In this document: piece by piece, positions 1 through 7,937 of the stretch
How the letters are laid out: each line of letters opens with the position of its first letter
Position numbering within the stretch: position 1 is the stretch's first letter
Assembly (NCBI GenBank): GCA_020628035.1
Contig: JAHDFS010000006.1
Location: 10,708 to 51,445, forward strand
Reading direction: 5' to 3'
Length of the DNA: 40,738 nucleotides
DNA from: Rhizobiaceae bacterium
GTDB taxonomy: Bacteria > Pseudomonadota > Alphaproteobacteria > Rhizobiales > Rhizobiaceae
Made by a program: the position numbers and the translations under genes
Notes under the pieces: model-generated
Told to the model about the DNA's origin: nothing
What the model saw: the letters and a program-made list of their open reading frames with translations, nothing else
Databases searched by the model: none

Positions 1-135
1 TTGTTTCATGGCCAACGCGGTTCGCGCCGTTTTCGGCAAATATTGTCGACCGATGCGGTCAAATCAGATGCTACACCTGAAGTTATTCAAACCGCATTTG
101 ATGCAATTGAATTTGAAATGACGGCCGCTGAATGA
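1..135 (+). CDS. dusA: tRNA-dihydrouridine synthase A, C-terminal fragment
   Basis: This is an open frame from the window edge to a TGA. The 44 visible residues (LFHGQRGSRRFRQILS...) resemble the C-terminal tail of DusA proteins, which carry a GLFHGxPGARxWRxxLS-type segment. DusA is a flavoenzyme that reduces uridines in the tRNA D-loop. The catalytic part lies outside the window, so the call rests on this tail motif alone. The gene converges on the thioesterase with a 1-nt gap between the two stop codons. No terminator fits between them. Confidence 0.62.
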   Translation: MFHGQRGSRRFRQILSTDAVKSDATPEVIQTAFDAIEFEMTAAE

Positions 136-136
136 T

Positions 137-523
137 TTAATCAGCAGGGATCTGTTTGGGTTTACCGTTTTCGTCCAAAGCAACCATCACAATGCGGGCG
201 TCAGTTACTTTTTCAGTAATTTCAGTGAGATAGCGCTGTACCCATGCATCCACTTGCAAGGTCATCGACGTGCGCCCAACTTTGACGATATCGATATAGA
301 TCCCCAAAGTGTCGCCGATTTTAACAGGCTTTTTGAATACCATTTCTTTCACAGCTGCGGTAACCACGCGTCCATGGGCACGTTCGGCAGCTTTAATGCC
401 GCAAGCCAAATCCATTTGCGCCATCACCCAGCCACCAAAAATGTCGCCGGCTGCATTGGCATCACCTGGCATGGCCAGAGTTCGTAGGGTCAATTCACCT
501 GTGGGTGTTTCACTATCAGACAT
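137..523 (-). CDS. Acyl-CoA thioesterase, YciA-like hotdog protein
   Basis: The 128-residue protein has the YciA/BFIT hotdog signature: AMPGDANAAGDIFGGWVMAQ near residues 17-36, with the catalytic Asp in GDIFGGW, then an A-x-x-E-M-V-F-KKPV strand. Members hydrolyse acyl-CoA thioesters in the cytoplasm as hexamers. The length matches the single-domain family (about 130 residues). It starts at ATG 523. It is convergent with dusA and divergent from the extensin-like gene. Substrate chain length cannot be read from the sequence. Confidence 0.9.
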   Translation of the reverse strand: MSDSETPTGELTLRTLAMPGDANAAGDIFGGWVMAQMDLACGIKAAERAHGRVVTAAVKEMVFKKPVKIGDTLGIYIDIVKVGRTSMTLQVDAWVQRYLTEITEKVTDARIVMVALDENGKPKQIPAD

Positions 524-636
524 TCAAACCTCGTCGCATCTTCAGGAATTCATGGTTAATTTTAGACTCATAATTCCTTTACCTCAATCAGGCATAGTAT
601 TTGGAAATGGTCCTTGCAACAGGAGTTTTGCGTATC

Positions 637-1524
637 ATGCAGGGTTTGAAAGCAGCTCATCGTCGAAATTTGAAGCGTATTATTGCCTTTAGCACGCTGT
701 TTTGTGTTGTTTTGACATCATGTTCGCCCGAGCGCGTTTTATTACCGCCTGGGGATGTGGTTTCATCCATCACGCCAAATGCGCCGACCGCGGTATCACA
801 GCCCGCACCGGCTGGAACGCTGATTGGCCCGGTGAATGGCGGGCAAACCCCAAATGTTGCGCCTTATGACCAGGGTTATGTGAGCCCTGAAGTTCCCGAA
901 CCTGCACGTGAAAAACAACAAACGCAAGTCGCTGGGTTAATTTCCAAACCGTCCTTTTTGGGTGGACCCAATCGCGCTGAAACGGCTTGCCAACGTCAAT
1001 TGAAACGTCTTGGCGTCCGTTTTGAAGTTTTGGCTCCGATTGTCGGGAAGGGCGCTTGCGGAATTGCAGCACCTGTTAAAGTTTCCGCATTGTCTGGTGG
1101 TATTGATATTAAACCTGATGCGACACTCAATTGCCCGATGGCACTTGCCTTTGCCAAATGGGTAAAAAACGAATTGGCGAACGCTGCACGTGTTCGTTAT
1201 CTTTCTGGGATTAAATCTATCCATCAGATGTCAGCTTATTCGTGCCGCACAATTAATTCTAAAGCGGGTGCACGATTATCTGAGCATGCCCGCGGGAATG
1301 CTATTGATATCGGTAAGATCAACCTCAATAACGGCAAGACGATTGTTGTGCGACGACCAGGAATATTTGCCTTCCGCGAAAAAAGTTTGTTGCACAGTGT
1401 GCGCGCGGAAAGCTGCAAATATTTCACAACGGTGTTAGGACCAGGTAGCGATCGCTATCATAAAGATCATTTCCACTTCGATTTACGTCAGCGTAAAACC
1501 AGCTATCGACATTGTTCGCTTTAA
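637..1524 (+). CDS. Extensin-like C-terminal domain lipoprotein
   Basis: I chose ATG 637 over the tracked TTG 601 because AGGAG lies 11 nt upstream and the lipoprotein signal peptide then starts properly (basic NLKR, hydrophobic core, lipobox LTSC with Cys near residue 29). A Pro-rich linker follows. The C-terminal half is the extensin-like C domain (PF06904 type), which has a D-Ala-D-Ala peptidase M15-like fold. SEHARGNAIDIG and HKDHFHFDL supply the expected metal-ligand His/Asp pattern. The protein is probably an envelope, peptidoglycan-associated lipoprotein. Enzymatic activity in this family is not well established. Length is 295 residues. Confidence 0.85.
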   Translation: MQGLKAAHRRNLKRIIAFSTLFCVVLTSCSPERVLLPPGDVVSSITPNAPTAVSQPAPAGTLIGPVNGGQTPNVAPYDQGYVSPEVPEPAREKQQTQVAGLISKPSFLGGPNRAETACQRQLKRLGVRFEVLAPIVGKGACGIAAPVKVSALSGGIDIKPDATLNCPMALAFAKWVKNELANAARVRYLSGIKSIHQMSAYSCRTINSKAGARLSEHARGNAIDIGKINLNNGKTIVVRRPGIFAFREKSLLHSVRAESCKYFTTVLGPGSDRYHKDHFHFDLRQRKTSYRHCSL

Positions 1525-1635
1525 ACCGGTTTTAGAGTTCGTATGACGTTTAAGGTGAGCCAGGGTAGCGCTGCCAAACAATCTGAACTATGACAGATCT
1601 TATCCGGCAATTGGGTCGGTTGGTGAAATGTCTTT

Positions 1636-2451
1636 ATGCTTTCAGTTGATCTAATCTTTTTTGCAATATTGCTGCTATTAACGGGATCTCTTGCAGGGTT
1701 CTTAGCCGGATTGTTTGGCGTTGGTGGCGGTGCTGTGCTGGTGCCGGTGTTCTTTTATGCATTCGGAATTTTGGGTATAGATGAAACTGTTATGATGCAT
1801 ATTTCAGTTGGTTCATCCTTAGCTATAATTATACCAACATCGATCCGCTCGTTTTTAGCGCATATCAAACATGATGCCGTTGATTTTGATATTGTGAAAA
1901 AATGGATCATTGCGATCCCGCTTGGTGTATTTACCGCCTCCTATATCGCTTCCATTGCTTCAGGTGATGCATTGCGATTGATATTTGCGATTATCACCTT
2001 CGTTGTTTCGCTTCGCCTGCTGCTTAATCGACCGGGGTGGATTATCGGTAAAGAAGTGCCCGGTGGGGTTTGGCGCATTATAGTTGGCTATTTTATCGGG
2101 CTGTTTTCTGCGTTGATGGGCATTGGTGGGGGCGTGTTTAACAACACTTTCATGACCCTGTTTGGCCGACCTATCCATCAAGCAGTCGCAACGTCTGCAG
2201 GCGTTGGGGTGTTGATCGCCATTCCCGGTTTATTTGGCTATATTGCAGCGGGGTTGGGACAGCCTAATCTTCCGTCTTTTTCAACTGGATATATTTATTG
2301 GCCTGCGGTGTTGTTGGTCATACCCGCAACTTTGTTCTTCGCTCCTATTGGCGCAAAGCTCGCACATAAAGCCGATAAACGTCAACTCGAAATTGCCTTC
2401 GGAATTTTCATGTTCATTGTCGCAATGCGCTTCTTTTACAGCTTTTTTTAG
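1636..2451 (+). CDS. TauE/SafE family sulfite/organosulfonate exporter-like permease
   Basis: The 271-residue polytopic inner-membrane protein has about eight hydrophobic helices. It carries the two family repeats, each with a Gly-rich motif: GLFGVGGGAVLVP (residues about 27-39) and ALMGIGGGVFNN (about 160-171). TauE/SafE proteins export small anions such as sulfite, sulfoacetate or other C1/C2 compounds. The substrate here is unknown. Its stop overlaps the convergent DUF1289 stop by 4 nt. Confidence 0.9.
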   Translation: MLSVDLIFFAILLLLTGSLAGFLAGLFGVGGGAVLVPVFFYAFGILGIDETVMMHISVGSSLAIIIPTSIRSFLAHIKHDAVDFDIVKKWIIAIPLGVFTASYIASIASGDALRLIFAIITFVVSLRLLLNRPGWIIGKEVPGGVWRIIVGYFIGLFSALMGIGGGVFNNTFMTLFGRPIHQAVATSAGVGVLIAIPGLFGYIAAGLGQPNLPSFSTGYIYWPAVLLVIPATLFFAPIGAKLAHKADKRQLEIAFGIFMFIVAMRFFYSFF

Positions 2452-2687
2452 CCGTTTTGATTTTCTTTGCGCTCGCGTGCCATGCGTTGACGCCTTGTTT
2501 CACGTCGTGGCTTTCGTTCTATCAGTTCCATGCGCTCTGGAAGGATATCCATGATTTCACGGCGCTTGGCAGGCGTGTAGTTGACCCATGCGGTGATCTC
2601 TTGTCCGGTGCGTCCGCAACCAAAACAATATCCAGTCTTCAGGTCAATTGAGCAAACAAGGTTGCAAGGTGATTCTATACTAGCCAT
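2448..2687 (-). CDS. DUF1289 domain small cysteine protein
   Basis: This is a 79-residue protein from ATG 2687; the tracked TTG 2693 would add only two residues. It has the DUF1289 pattern SPCNLVCSID...GYCFGCGRTGQEI..W, with four Cys in CxxxC and CxxC arrangement, likely metal-binding. The tail is strongly basic (RKPRRETRRQRMARERK). The function of the family is unknown. It sits upstream of cobS on the same strand? No: cobS is transcribed toward it (cobS 3508 to 2723), so this gene could be read after cobS, 35 nt downstream. Confidence 0.85.
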   Translation of the reverse strand: MASIESPCNLVCSIDLKTGYCFGCGRTGQEITAWVNYTPAKRREIMDILPERMELIERKPRRETRRQRMARERKENQNG

Positions 2688-2722
2688 GAGCAAATATATA
2701 GATATCGAAAACCTGATTGCAA

Positions 2723-3508
2723 TCAGAGGACAAGCGCAAATCCAATCAAAATCGCAATTTCAGACAATTGCTGGGTCGCACCTATGGTGTCTCCGGTATG
2801 ACCGTCAATTTTTTTGTCTGTCAGTTTTGTGAAATAGTAGGATATTCCGGCCGCCAAAATTATGGCTAATGCAGCTGCCAGAAACCCTGCAGATAGAATA
2901 GCCAAAATGCCCAAAACAGCCAGGCTAATCATAGTGAATTGCAAAGCCTTATCTGAAGGTTCGCCGACACTGACCGCCACGCCATCGCTTTTAGCCGATG
3001 GCAATTCAGACCAATGCCAAACCATAATGCCGCGCGAAGATGCGCTTGCTATTATAACCGCGAGGAAGGCTGAAAATGCGTTTAGATGTTCAAGGATATG
3101 GCTTAAAGCGACAACTTTGATCAATATGGAGAGCAATAAAGCAAGCGTGCCATATGTCCCAAGACGGGAGTCCTTCATAATGATCAAAATTTTATCGCGT
3201 TTTGAAGAACCCCAAAAACCGTCTGCACAGTCGGATAAACCATCTTCATGCAGTCCGCCTGTTACAAAAGTAAGGCTTGCTACCAACAAAGCTGCGATGA
3301 GCAAAACGTTTACATCTAATGCAGCAAGGATTGCCGCAACGCTTGCCATCGGAAATGCGATAAGCGCGCCAGCTATGACAAAATAACCGGATGTCTCATC
3401 CATTTTTCCGTCATCATTATGGAAAAATTCCTCAGGAACAGGGTATCGGCTTAAAAATCCGATGGCCTGTGCAACCTTATCAATGTGGATATTGACGCTC
3501 ATGATCAT
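2723..3508 (-). CDS. cobS: Adenosylcobinamide-GDP ribazoletransferase (cobalamin synthase)
   Basis: CobS (CobV) joins adenosylcobinamide-GDP to alpha-ribazole (phosphate), the last assembly step of adenosylcobalamin, at the inner membrane. The 261-residue protein has multiple hydrophobic helices and the Asp-rich family motif GGLHEDGLSDCADGFWGS followed by KDSRLGTYG. ATG 3508 is preceded by AGAG at suitable spacing; ATG 3502 is an alternative. It is divergent from cobT, whose product makes the alpha-ribazole phosphate used here. DUF1289 follows on the same strand. Confidence 0.95.
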   Translation of the reverse strand: MIMSVNIHIDKVAQAIGFLSRYPVPEEFFHNDDGKMDETSGYFVIAGALIAFPMASVAAILAALDVNVLLIAALLVASLTFVTGGLHEDGLSDCADGFWGSSKRDKILIIMKDSRLGTYGTLALLLSILIKVVALSHILEHLNAFSAFLAVIIASASSRGIMVWHWSELPSAKSDGVAVSVGEPSDKALQFTMISLAVLGILAILSAGFLAAALAIILAAGISYYFTKLTDKKIDGHTGDTIGATQQLSEIAILIGFALVL

Positions 3509-3646
3509 TTCAATCTCTGTTGATCTCTAAATGCGACGATAATGTCGCGCGAGGCGGTTGTCATCACCGCACTAGACCTTTACTAGCTGTGGCAGGCAGG
3601 TTTCAAGAGATTCCTGCAACGTTGCTATACTTGTTTGGAGCTTCAT

Positions 3647-4663
3647 ATGTCAGCCAGCGGACTACCTTTTGATGATTTTCGCACATTGTTAAAAAACCTT
3701 CCGGGGCCAAATGCGCAGGCAGTGGATATGGCGCGTGAACGCGACGGTCAGTTGACCAAACCCCCAGGTGCACTAGGGCGTTTGGAAGAAATCGCTTTTT
3801 GGTTGGCAGCGTGGACAGGTCGCAAACCTGCCGTCACCCGTCCACTTGTGGCTATTTTTGCGGGCAATCATGGTGTCACCAACAAGGGTGTATCGCCATT
3901 CCCTCCATCGGTGACAGCGCAAATGGTTGAAAATTTTGCCGCCGGTGGTGCCGCGATTAATCAGATCTGCGTTGCTTATGATTTGGGTTTGAAGGTTTTT
4001 GATTTGGCTTTGGAATTACCAACGGCAGATATCACTGAAGAAGCAGCGCTTGATGAACAGGCATGCGCGGCCACAATGGCATTTGGCATGGAAGCCATTG
4101 CCGGTGGCACAGATCTTTTATGTATTGGTGAAATGGGGATTGGCAACACCACTATTGCATCAGCGATTTACTATGGCCTTTATGGGGGAACAGCTGAGGA
4201 ATGGGTTGGTCCTGGAACCGGAGCGCAAGGTGAGGGGCTTCAACGGAAAATTGATGCGGTTCAACAGGCTGTTGAATTGCACAAAGATCATTTAAATGAC
4301 CCTCTTGAATTGTTGCGCCGTTTGGGCGGCCGTGAGATTGCTGCAATGGCTGGTGCCATTCTTGCTGCTCGTGTTGAAGGTATTCCAGTCATTATTGATG
4401 GATTTGTGGCAACAGCTGCCGCAGCTGTGCTTCATGCGGCAAATCCAAAAGCGCTTGATCACTGTATGATTGGCCATGTGTCAGCAGAACCTGCGCATAT
4501 GAAAGTGATCGAGAAACTGGATAAAACACCATTATTGGCGCTTGGCATGCGGTTGGGCGAGGGCACAGGTGCCGCTCTAGCTGCTGGTATTGTTAAAGCT
4601 GCCGCGCAATGTCATTCGGGCATGGCAACATTTGAACAAGCTGGTGTGAGCGATAAAGACTAG
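3647..4663 (+). CDS. cobT: Nicotinate-nucleotide--dimethylbenzimidazole phosphoribosyltransferase
   Basis: CobT transfers the phosphoribosyl group of nicotinate mononucleotide to 5,6-dimethylbenzimidazole, giving alpha-ribazole-5'-phosphate for the lower ligand of B12. Family motifs are visible: GEMGIGNTT, GPGTG and the C-terminal ALGMRLGEGTGAALA. ATG 3647 is chosen over the tracked TTG 3635 because that upstream TTGGAG is itself the ribosome binding site, 6 nt before the ATG. The resulting 338 residues match the family length. It pairs head-to-head with cobS across 138 nt. Confidence 0.96.
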   Translation: MSASGLPFDDFRTLLKNLPGPNAQAVDMARERDGQLTKPPGALGRLEEIAFWLAAWTGRKPAVTRPLVAIFAGNHGVTNKGVSPFPPSVTAQMVENFAAGGAAINQICVAYDLGLKVFDLALELPTADITEEAALDEQACAATMAFGMEAIAGGTDLLCIGEMGIGNTTIASAIYYGLYGGTAEEWVGPGTGAQGEGLQRKIDAVQQAVELHKDHLNDPLELLRRLGGREIAAMAGAILAARVEGIPVIIDGFVATAAAAVLHAANPKALDHCMIGHVSAEPAHMKVIEKLDKTPLLALGMRLGEGTGAALAAGIVKAAAQCHSGMATFEQAGVSDKD

Positions 4664-4717
4664 TTTTTCCCCCTAAATGATGTGCCGCGATTTTGAATTG
4701 GTATGCGCCGGGCCGAA

Positions 4718-6256
4718 TTAGCGGTGGTGTGACCGACGTTTTGACACATCGATGTCTGGCTGTTCCACTGGTGAGATAGATTGCATAATCCGTTTTGCTG
4801 GGAACACGCAAGTAGCTGTGGTTCCAACACGCAATTTGGACTTAAGCATGAAGTTGCCTTCGTGCTTTTTCATAATCGCTTGAACAATCGGTAGGCCTAG
4901 ACCTGTTCCTTGCTCGGCGCTTTTAATGGCGATTGAACCTTGGCCAAAGGCTGATAAAACCACCGGAATTTCTTCTTCCGCGATCCCAGTTCCATTATCT
5001 GCAACGGACAAATATTGGCCGCCACCGGCCGTCCAACCAAGTTTAATCTTAATCTCACCTTGGCTCGGTGTGAATTTAACAGCGTTTGATAACAGGTTGA
5101 GGATTACCTGGCGTATAGCCTTTTCATCGGCCCAAACCGCTGGAAGGTCACCTTCGAACATTTCAGTTAATGTGATTTGTTTGTTGCGTGCTTTAAGGGT
5201 CACCATACTCAAGCAATCAGACACAATTTCCTGCAAGGAAACTGCTTCTTCAGTAAGATCATAACGTCCAGCTTCAATACGCGATAAGTCCAAAATCTCA
5301 TTAATCAGGTTCAACAAATGCTGCCCTGATCCATGGATGTCCTCCATATATTGCACATAGGTTGGATTTTCGATCTTACCCATTACGCCGTTTTTCATGA
5401 TTTCGGAGAAGCCTAATATGGCATTGAGCGGTGTTCTTAACTCATGTGACATGGATGCAAGGAAGCGAGATTTCGCCAAATTTGCTTCTTCTGCGCGACG
5501 ACGCGCTTCGTCTGATAGTGAATTTGCCACTTCCAATTCGGCAATCAATGCATCTTTTTCAATCTGGTGTTCTAAGATGGACAAGTTTGATTGGTAAAGC
5601 TTGCGACTTAAGAGAATGAAGAATGATGCCGCGACAACCTGAAAAGCAAGATGACCAAATTCGAAGAGGGACTGGGTCAACGTCGCATAAATCGCCATTG
5701 TTATGACGACAGGTGTTAGGACGTAATAGACTGCGCCCTTGAGTGCAAAAGTTGATGTTGCGATCGTGGCAACCATGATCAATAAAACTGCGGCGTAAAA
5801 AATATAATTGCCGTCATTTTCAAGATTGTGCTGTTGCATCACGACAAAGCCCGCCCAGGCCATGCCTATGAGTGCATAACTAAAGTTGTAGCGTCTGGTC
5901 CATGATTTTTCATCGATATCCGATGGTGGAATTTTTGCAGCCTTCTGACCAAAGATCGTCAAGACGGTGTAAGACAAGGATGCCAAAATCGCCCAGATCA
6001 TCATCTGAACAGAATGTTGAAGGTAATAACTGGTCGTTGCAGTGGCGATGACGAGCAAAGGCCCAATCGCAGCACCTTGCAATACACTATTGGTATGGAA
6101 GACGATCATTTCTCGCGCATAGCTTTTTGTGATCTTGCCGCCATGCTGCAATTTTTCGCGCTTATCTTTTACAGCGTTCATCACCGCTTCATTCGGTTTG
6201 CGCTGGGTGCGATCTACGATAATTTTATCGACATTTTGGTTGTCAGTATTTGGCAT
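4718..6256 (-). CDS. Membrane sensor histidine kinase, PleC/DivJ/PdhS-like
   Basis: The 512-residue protein has about six TM helices (roughly residues 58-217), a coiled linker (about 225-262), HisKA with H271 in SMSHELRTPLNAILGFSE, and HATPase_c with an N box (NLLSNAVKF), DNGTGI and GTGLGLPI. There is no receiver or PAS domain. The DHp helix (DIHGSGQHLLNLINEILDLSRIEAGR) is like that of alphaproteobacterial PleC/DivJ/PdhS kinases, which act on DivK/PleD. That assignment is inference. No response regulator gene is adjacent. It starts at ATG 6256 and converges with cobT across 54 nt. Confidence 0.88.
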   Translation of the reverse strand: MPNTDNQNVDKIIVDRTQRKPNEAVMNAVKDKREKLQHGGKITKSYAREMIVFHTNSVLQGAAIGPLLVIATATTSYYLQHSVQMMIWAILASLSYTVLTIFGQKAAKIPPSDIDEKSWTRRYNFSYALIGMAWAGFVVMQQHNLENDGNYIFYAAVLLIMVATIATSTFALKGAVYYVLTPVVITMAIYATLTQSLFEFGHLAFQVVAASFFILLSRKLYQSNLSILEHQIEKDALIAELEVANSLSDEARRRAEEANLAKSRFLASMSHELRTPLNAILGFSEIMKNGVMGKIENPTYVQYMEDIHGSGQHLLNLINEILDLSRIEAGRYDLTEEAVSLQEIVSDCLSMVTLKARNKQITLTEMFEGDLPAVWADEKAIRQVILNLLSNAVKFTPSQGEIKIKLGWTAGGGQYLSVADNGTGIAEEEIPVVLSAFGQGSIAIKSAEQGTGLGLPIVQAIMKKHEGNFMLKSKLRVGTTATCVFPAKRIMQSISPVEQPDIDVSKRRSHHR

Positions 6257-6368
6257 GCTTTACTCAATAGGATTACGACACGGCCAATATGTTAGTCCAA
6301 AATGCTTAAGAACTTATTTTTGATTCTTTTTACACTGGTATATTTACTTACAATTGGTATAAAATAGC

Positions 6369-6391
6369 CCCATAAACAGAGTTGTTATGGG
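6369..6391. promoter_or_regulatory. Inverted repeat CCCATAA/TTATGGG in kinase-lrp gap
   Basis: A 7-bp perfect inverted repeat with a 9-nt spacer lies in the AT-rich 279-nt divergent gap between the kinase and the Lrp gene, just after a TATAAAAT stretch. It could be an operator or chance. No T-tract supports a terminator. Confidence 0.3.
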
Positions 6392-6484
6392 TGCGGATTT
6401 CACTTTATGTTTGTATCTCATGGATTTCGCAATTTTTTTGGGCACAATTGCGGTGTAGTCTTAGATTTAGCACTTGTTTAATCT

Positions 6485-6510
6485 CGACTTTTGCGTAACT
6501 TCAAAAGTCG
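6485..6510. promoter_or_regulatory. Perfect 9-bp inverted repeat upstream of lrp/asnC-family gene
   Basis: CGACTTTTG - 8 nt - CAAAAGTCG is a perfect dyad ending 25 nt before the ATG at 6536. Position and symmetry suit an autoregulatory operator for a dimeric Lrp/AsnC regulator, or an mRNA leader hairpin. No U-tract follows, so it is not a terminator. Confidence 0.5.
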
Positions 6511-6535
6511 TTGGAAAGAGTTGGTGGGTAACTAA

Positions 6536-7021
6536 ATGGATCGATTAGACCGCAAAATTTTGCGTCTGTTGCAAGAAGATTCGACATTAGCTGTCGCAGA
6601 TATAGCAAAACGAGTTGGCCTTTCTACAACACCGTGTTGGCGTCGGATTCAAAAGCTTGAAGAAGACGGTGTAATTCGTGGTCGTGTCGCGCTGCTAGAT
6701 GCAGAAAAGGTGAATGTTAAAGTTACCGTATTTGTGTCCATCCGCACCAATTCGCATAGTACAGAATGGCTCAAACGTTTCTCGGAAGTGATCATAGATT
6801 TTCCGGAAATTGTCGAGTTCTATCGCATGAGCGGCGAAGTGGATTATCTACTTCGCGTTGTTGTCCCAGATATTGCTGCTTATGATGATTTTTACAGACG
6901 TCTCATCGAACGAATTGAGATCCGTGACGTTTCAAGTGCTTTTGCAATGGAAAAAATCAAATATACGACAGAATTGCCGCTGGATTATCTACCGGTGGAA
7001 AATGGTCGTTCCACCGATTGA
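6536..7021 (+). CDS. Lrp/AsnC family transcriptional regulator
   Basis: The 161-residue protein has the standard two-part layout. An N-terminal winged HTH (about residues 3-60) includes ADIAKRVGLSTTPCWRRIQKL, and a C-terminal RAM/AsnC ligand domain (about 70-145) includes EIVEFYRMSGEVDYLLRVVV. Such regulators bind amino acids or related metabolites as dimers or octamers. It starts at ATG 6536. A perfect inverted repeat just upstream suggests autoregulation. It converges with a hydroxyacid dehydrogenase gene across 24 nt. The effector is unknown. Confidence 0.94.
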   Translation: MDRLDRKILRLLQEDSTLAVADIAKRVGLSTTPCWRRIQKLEEDGVIRGRVALLDAEKVNVKVTVFVSIRTNSHSTEWLKRFSEVIIDFPEIVEFYRMSGEVDYLLRVVVPDIAAYDDFYRRLIERIEIRDVSSAFAMEKIKYTTELPLDYLPVENGRSTD

Positions 7022-7045
7022 TAATGCCATTTAAAACGTGTTGTT

Positions 7046-7927
7046 TTATTTGCTGCTGAGCTTTTCTAATCGTGCAAGCAAGGATGATGTATCCCAACGA
7101 TTGCCGCCCATAGCCTGAACATCGCTGTAGAATTGATCGACAAGTGCTGTCACTGGCAGGCTGACGCCATTTGCGTTGGCCTGATCCAACACAATGCCTA
7201 AATCTTTACGCATCCAATCAACAGCAAATCCGTGTTCATATTCTCCAGCATTCATGGTTTTGTAGCGATTTTCCATCTGCCAGGAACCAGCAGCACCTTT
7301 TGAAATTACATCGATGACTTTTTCAATATCAAGACCGGCGCTCTTGCCGAAATTAATGCCTTCAGACAAGCCCTGTACCAAGCCGGCAATGCAAATTTGA
7401 TTGACCATTTTGGTGAGCTGTCCAGCGCCAACTTCACCCATATGACCAACCATTTTCGCAAAGTTCTGGATCACAGGTTCGGCTTTTGCAAAAGTGGCTG
7501 CATCTCCGCCAACCATGACTGTGAGAACTCCATTTTCAGCACCAGCTTGTCCGCCAGAAACTGGTGCATCAACAAACCCGCAACCTTTGGCTTGCGACGC
7601 GGCAGCAAGTTCTTTTGCAACTTCGGCAGATGCGGTGGTGTTATCAATGAGAACGCTTCCTGCTTCCATAGTGCTTAAAACACCATCTTCTCCAAGTGTA
7701 ACAGCACGCAAATCATCATCATTTCCAACGCAAGTGAAGACAAAGTCTGCACCTTTGGCGGCTTCCGCAGGCGTTGGTGCTGAACTGCCACCGAATTCGG
7801 CAACCCATTTTTCAGCCTTTGCAGCGGTGCGATTATATACGCATACATCATGCCCGCCTTTTGTTTTGAGATGTCCAGCCATGGGATACCCCATAACACC
7901 TAGCCCAATGAAAGCGACTTTTGCCAT
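7046..7927 (-). CDS. NAD(P)-dependent beta-hydroxyacid dehydrogenase (3-hydroxyisobutyrate dehydrogenase family)
   Basis: This is a 293-residue protein from ATG 7927, preceded by AAGGAA at 6-nt spacing. The tracked longer start would extend into the methyltransferase. It has the Rossmann motif GLGVMGYPMAGHL at residues about 7-19, the substrate motif DAPVSGGQAGAENG, and catalytic Lys in GQLTKMVNQ. The family oxidises 3-hydroxyisobutyrate, tartronate semialdehyde or related acids; which one cannot be told here. The gene begins 10 nt after the TPR-methyltransferase stop, so the two are probably co-transcribed. Confidence 0.92.
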   Translation of the reverse strand: MAKVAFIGLGVMGYPMAGHLKTKGGHDVCVYNRTAAKAEKWVAEFGGSSAPTPAEAAKGADFVFTCVGNDDDLRAVTLGEDGVLSTMEAGSVLIDNTTASAEVAKELAAASQAKGCGFVDAPVSGGQAGAENGVLTVMVGGDAATFAKAEPVIQNFAKMVGHMGEVGAGQLTKMVNQICIAGLVQGLSEGINFGKSAGLDIEKVIDVISKGAAGSWQMENRYKTMNAGEYEHGFAVDWMRKDLGIVLDQANANGVSLPVTALVDQFYSDVQAMGGNRWDTSSLLARLEKLSSK

Positions 7928-7937
7928 TTTTGTTCCT

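Noticed and set aside
309-692. 127-aa plus ORF across the thioesterase gene and its upstream gap
   Set aside because: Shadow of the thioesterase; extends past its start without its own SD or motif.
2448-2693. Reading DUF1289 as upstream of cobS in one operon
   Set aside because: Transcription on the minus strand runs from cobS toward DUF1289, so DUF1289 can only be downstream of cobS.
6358-6365. TATAAAAT as a -10 box for the Lrp gene
   Set aside because: No acceptable -35 hexamer at 16-18 nt upstream; AT-rich context makes chance matches likely.
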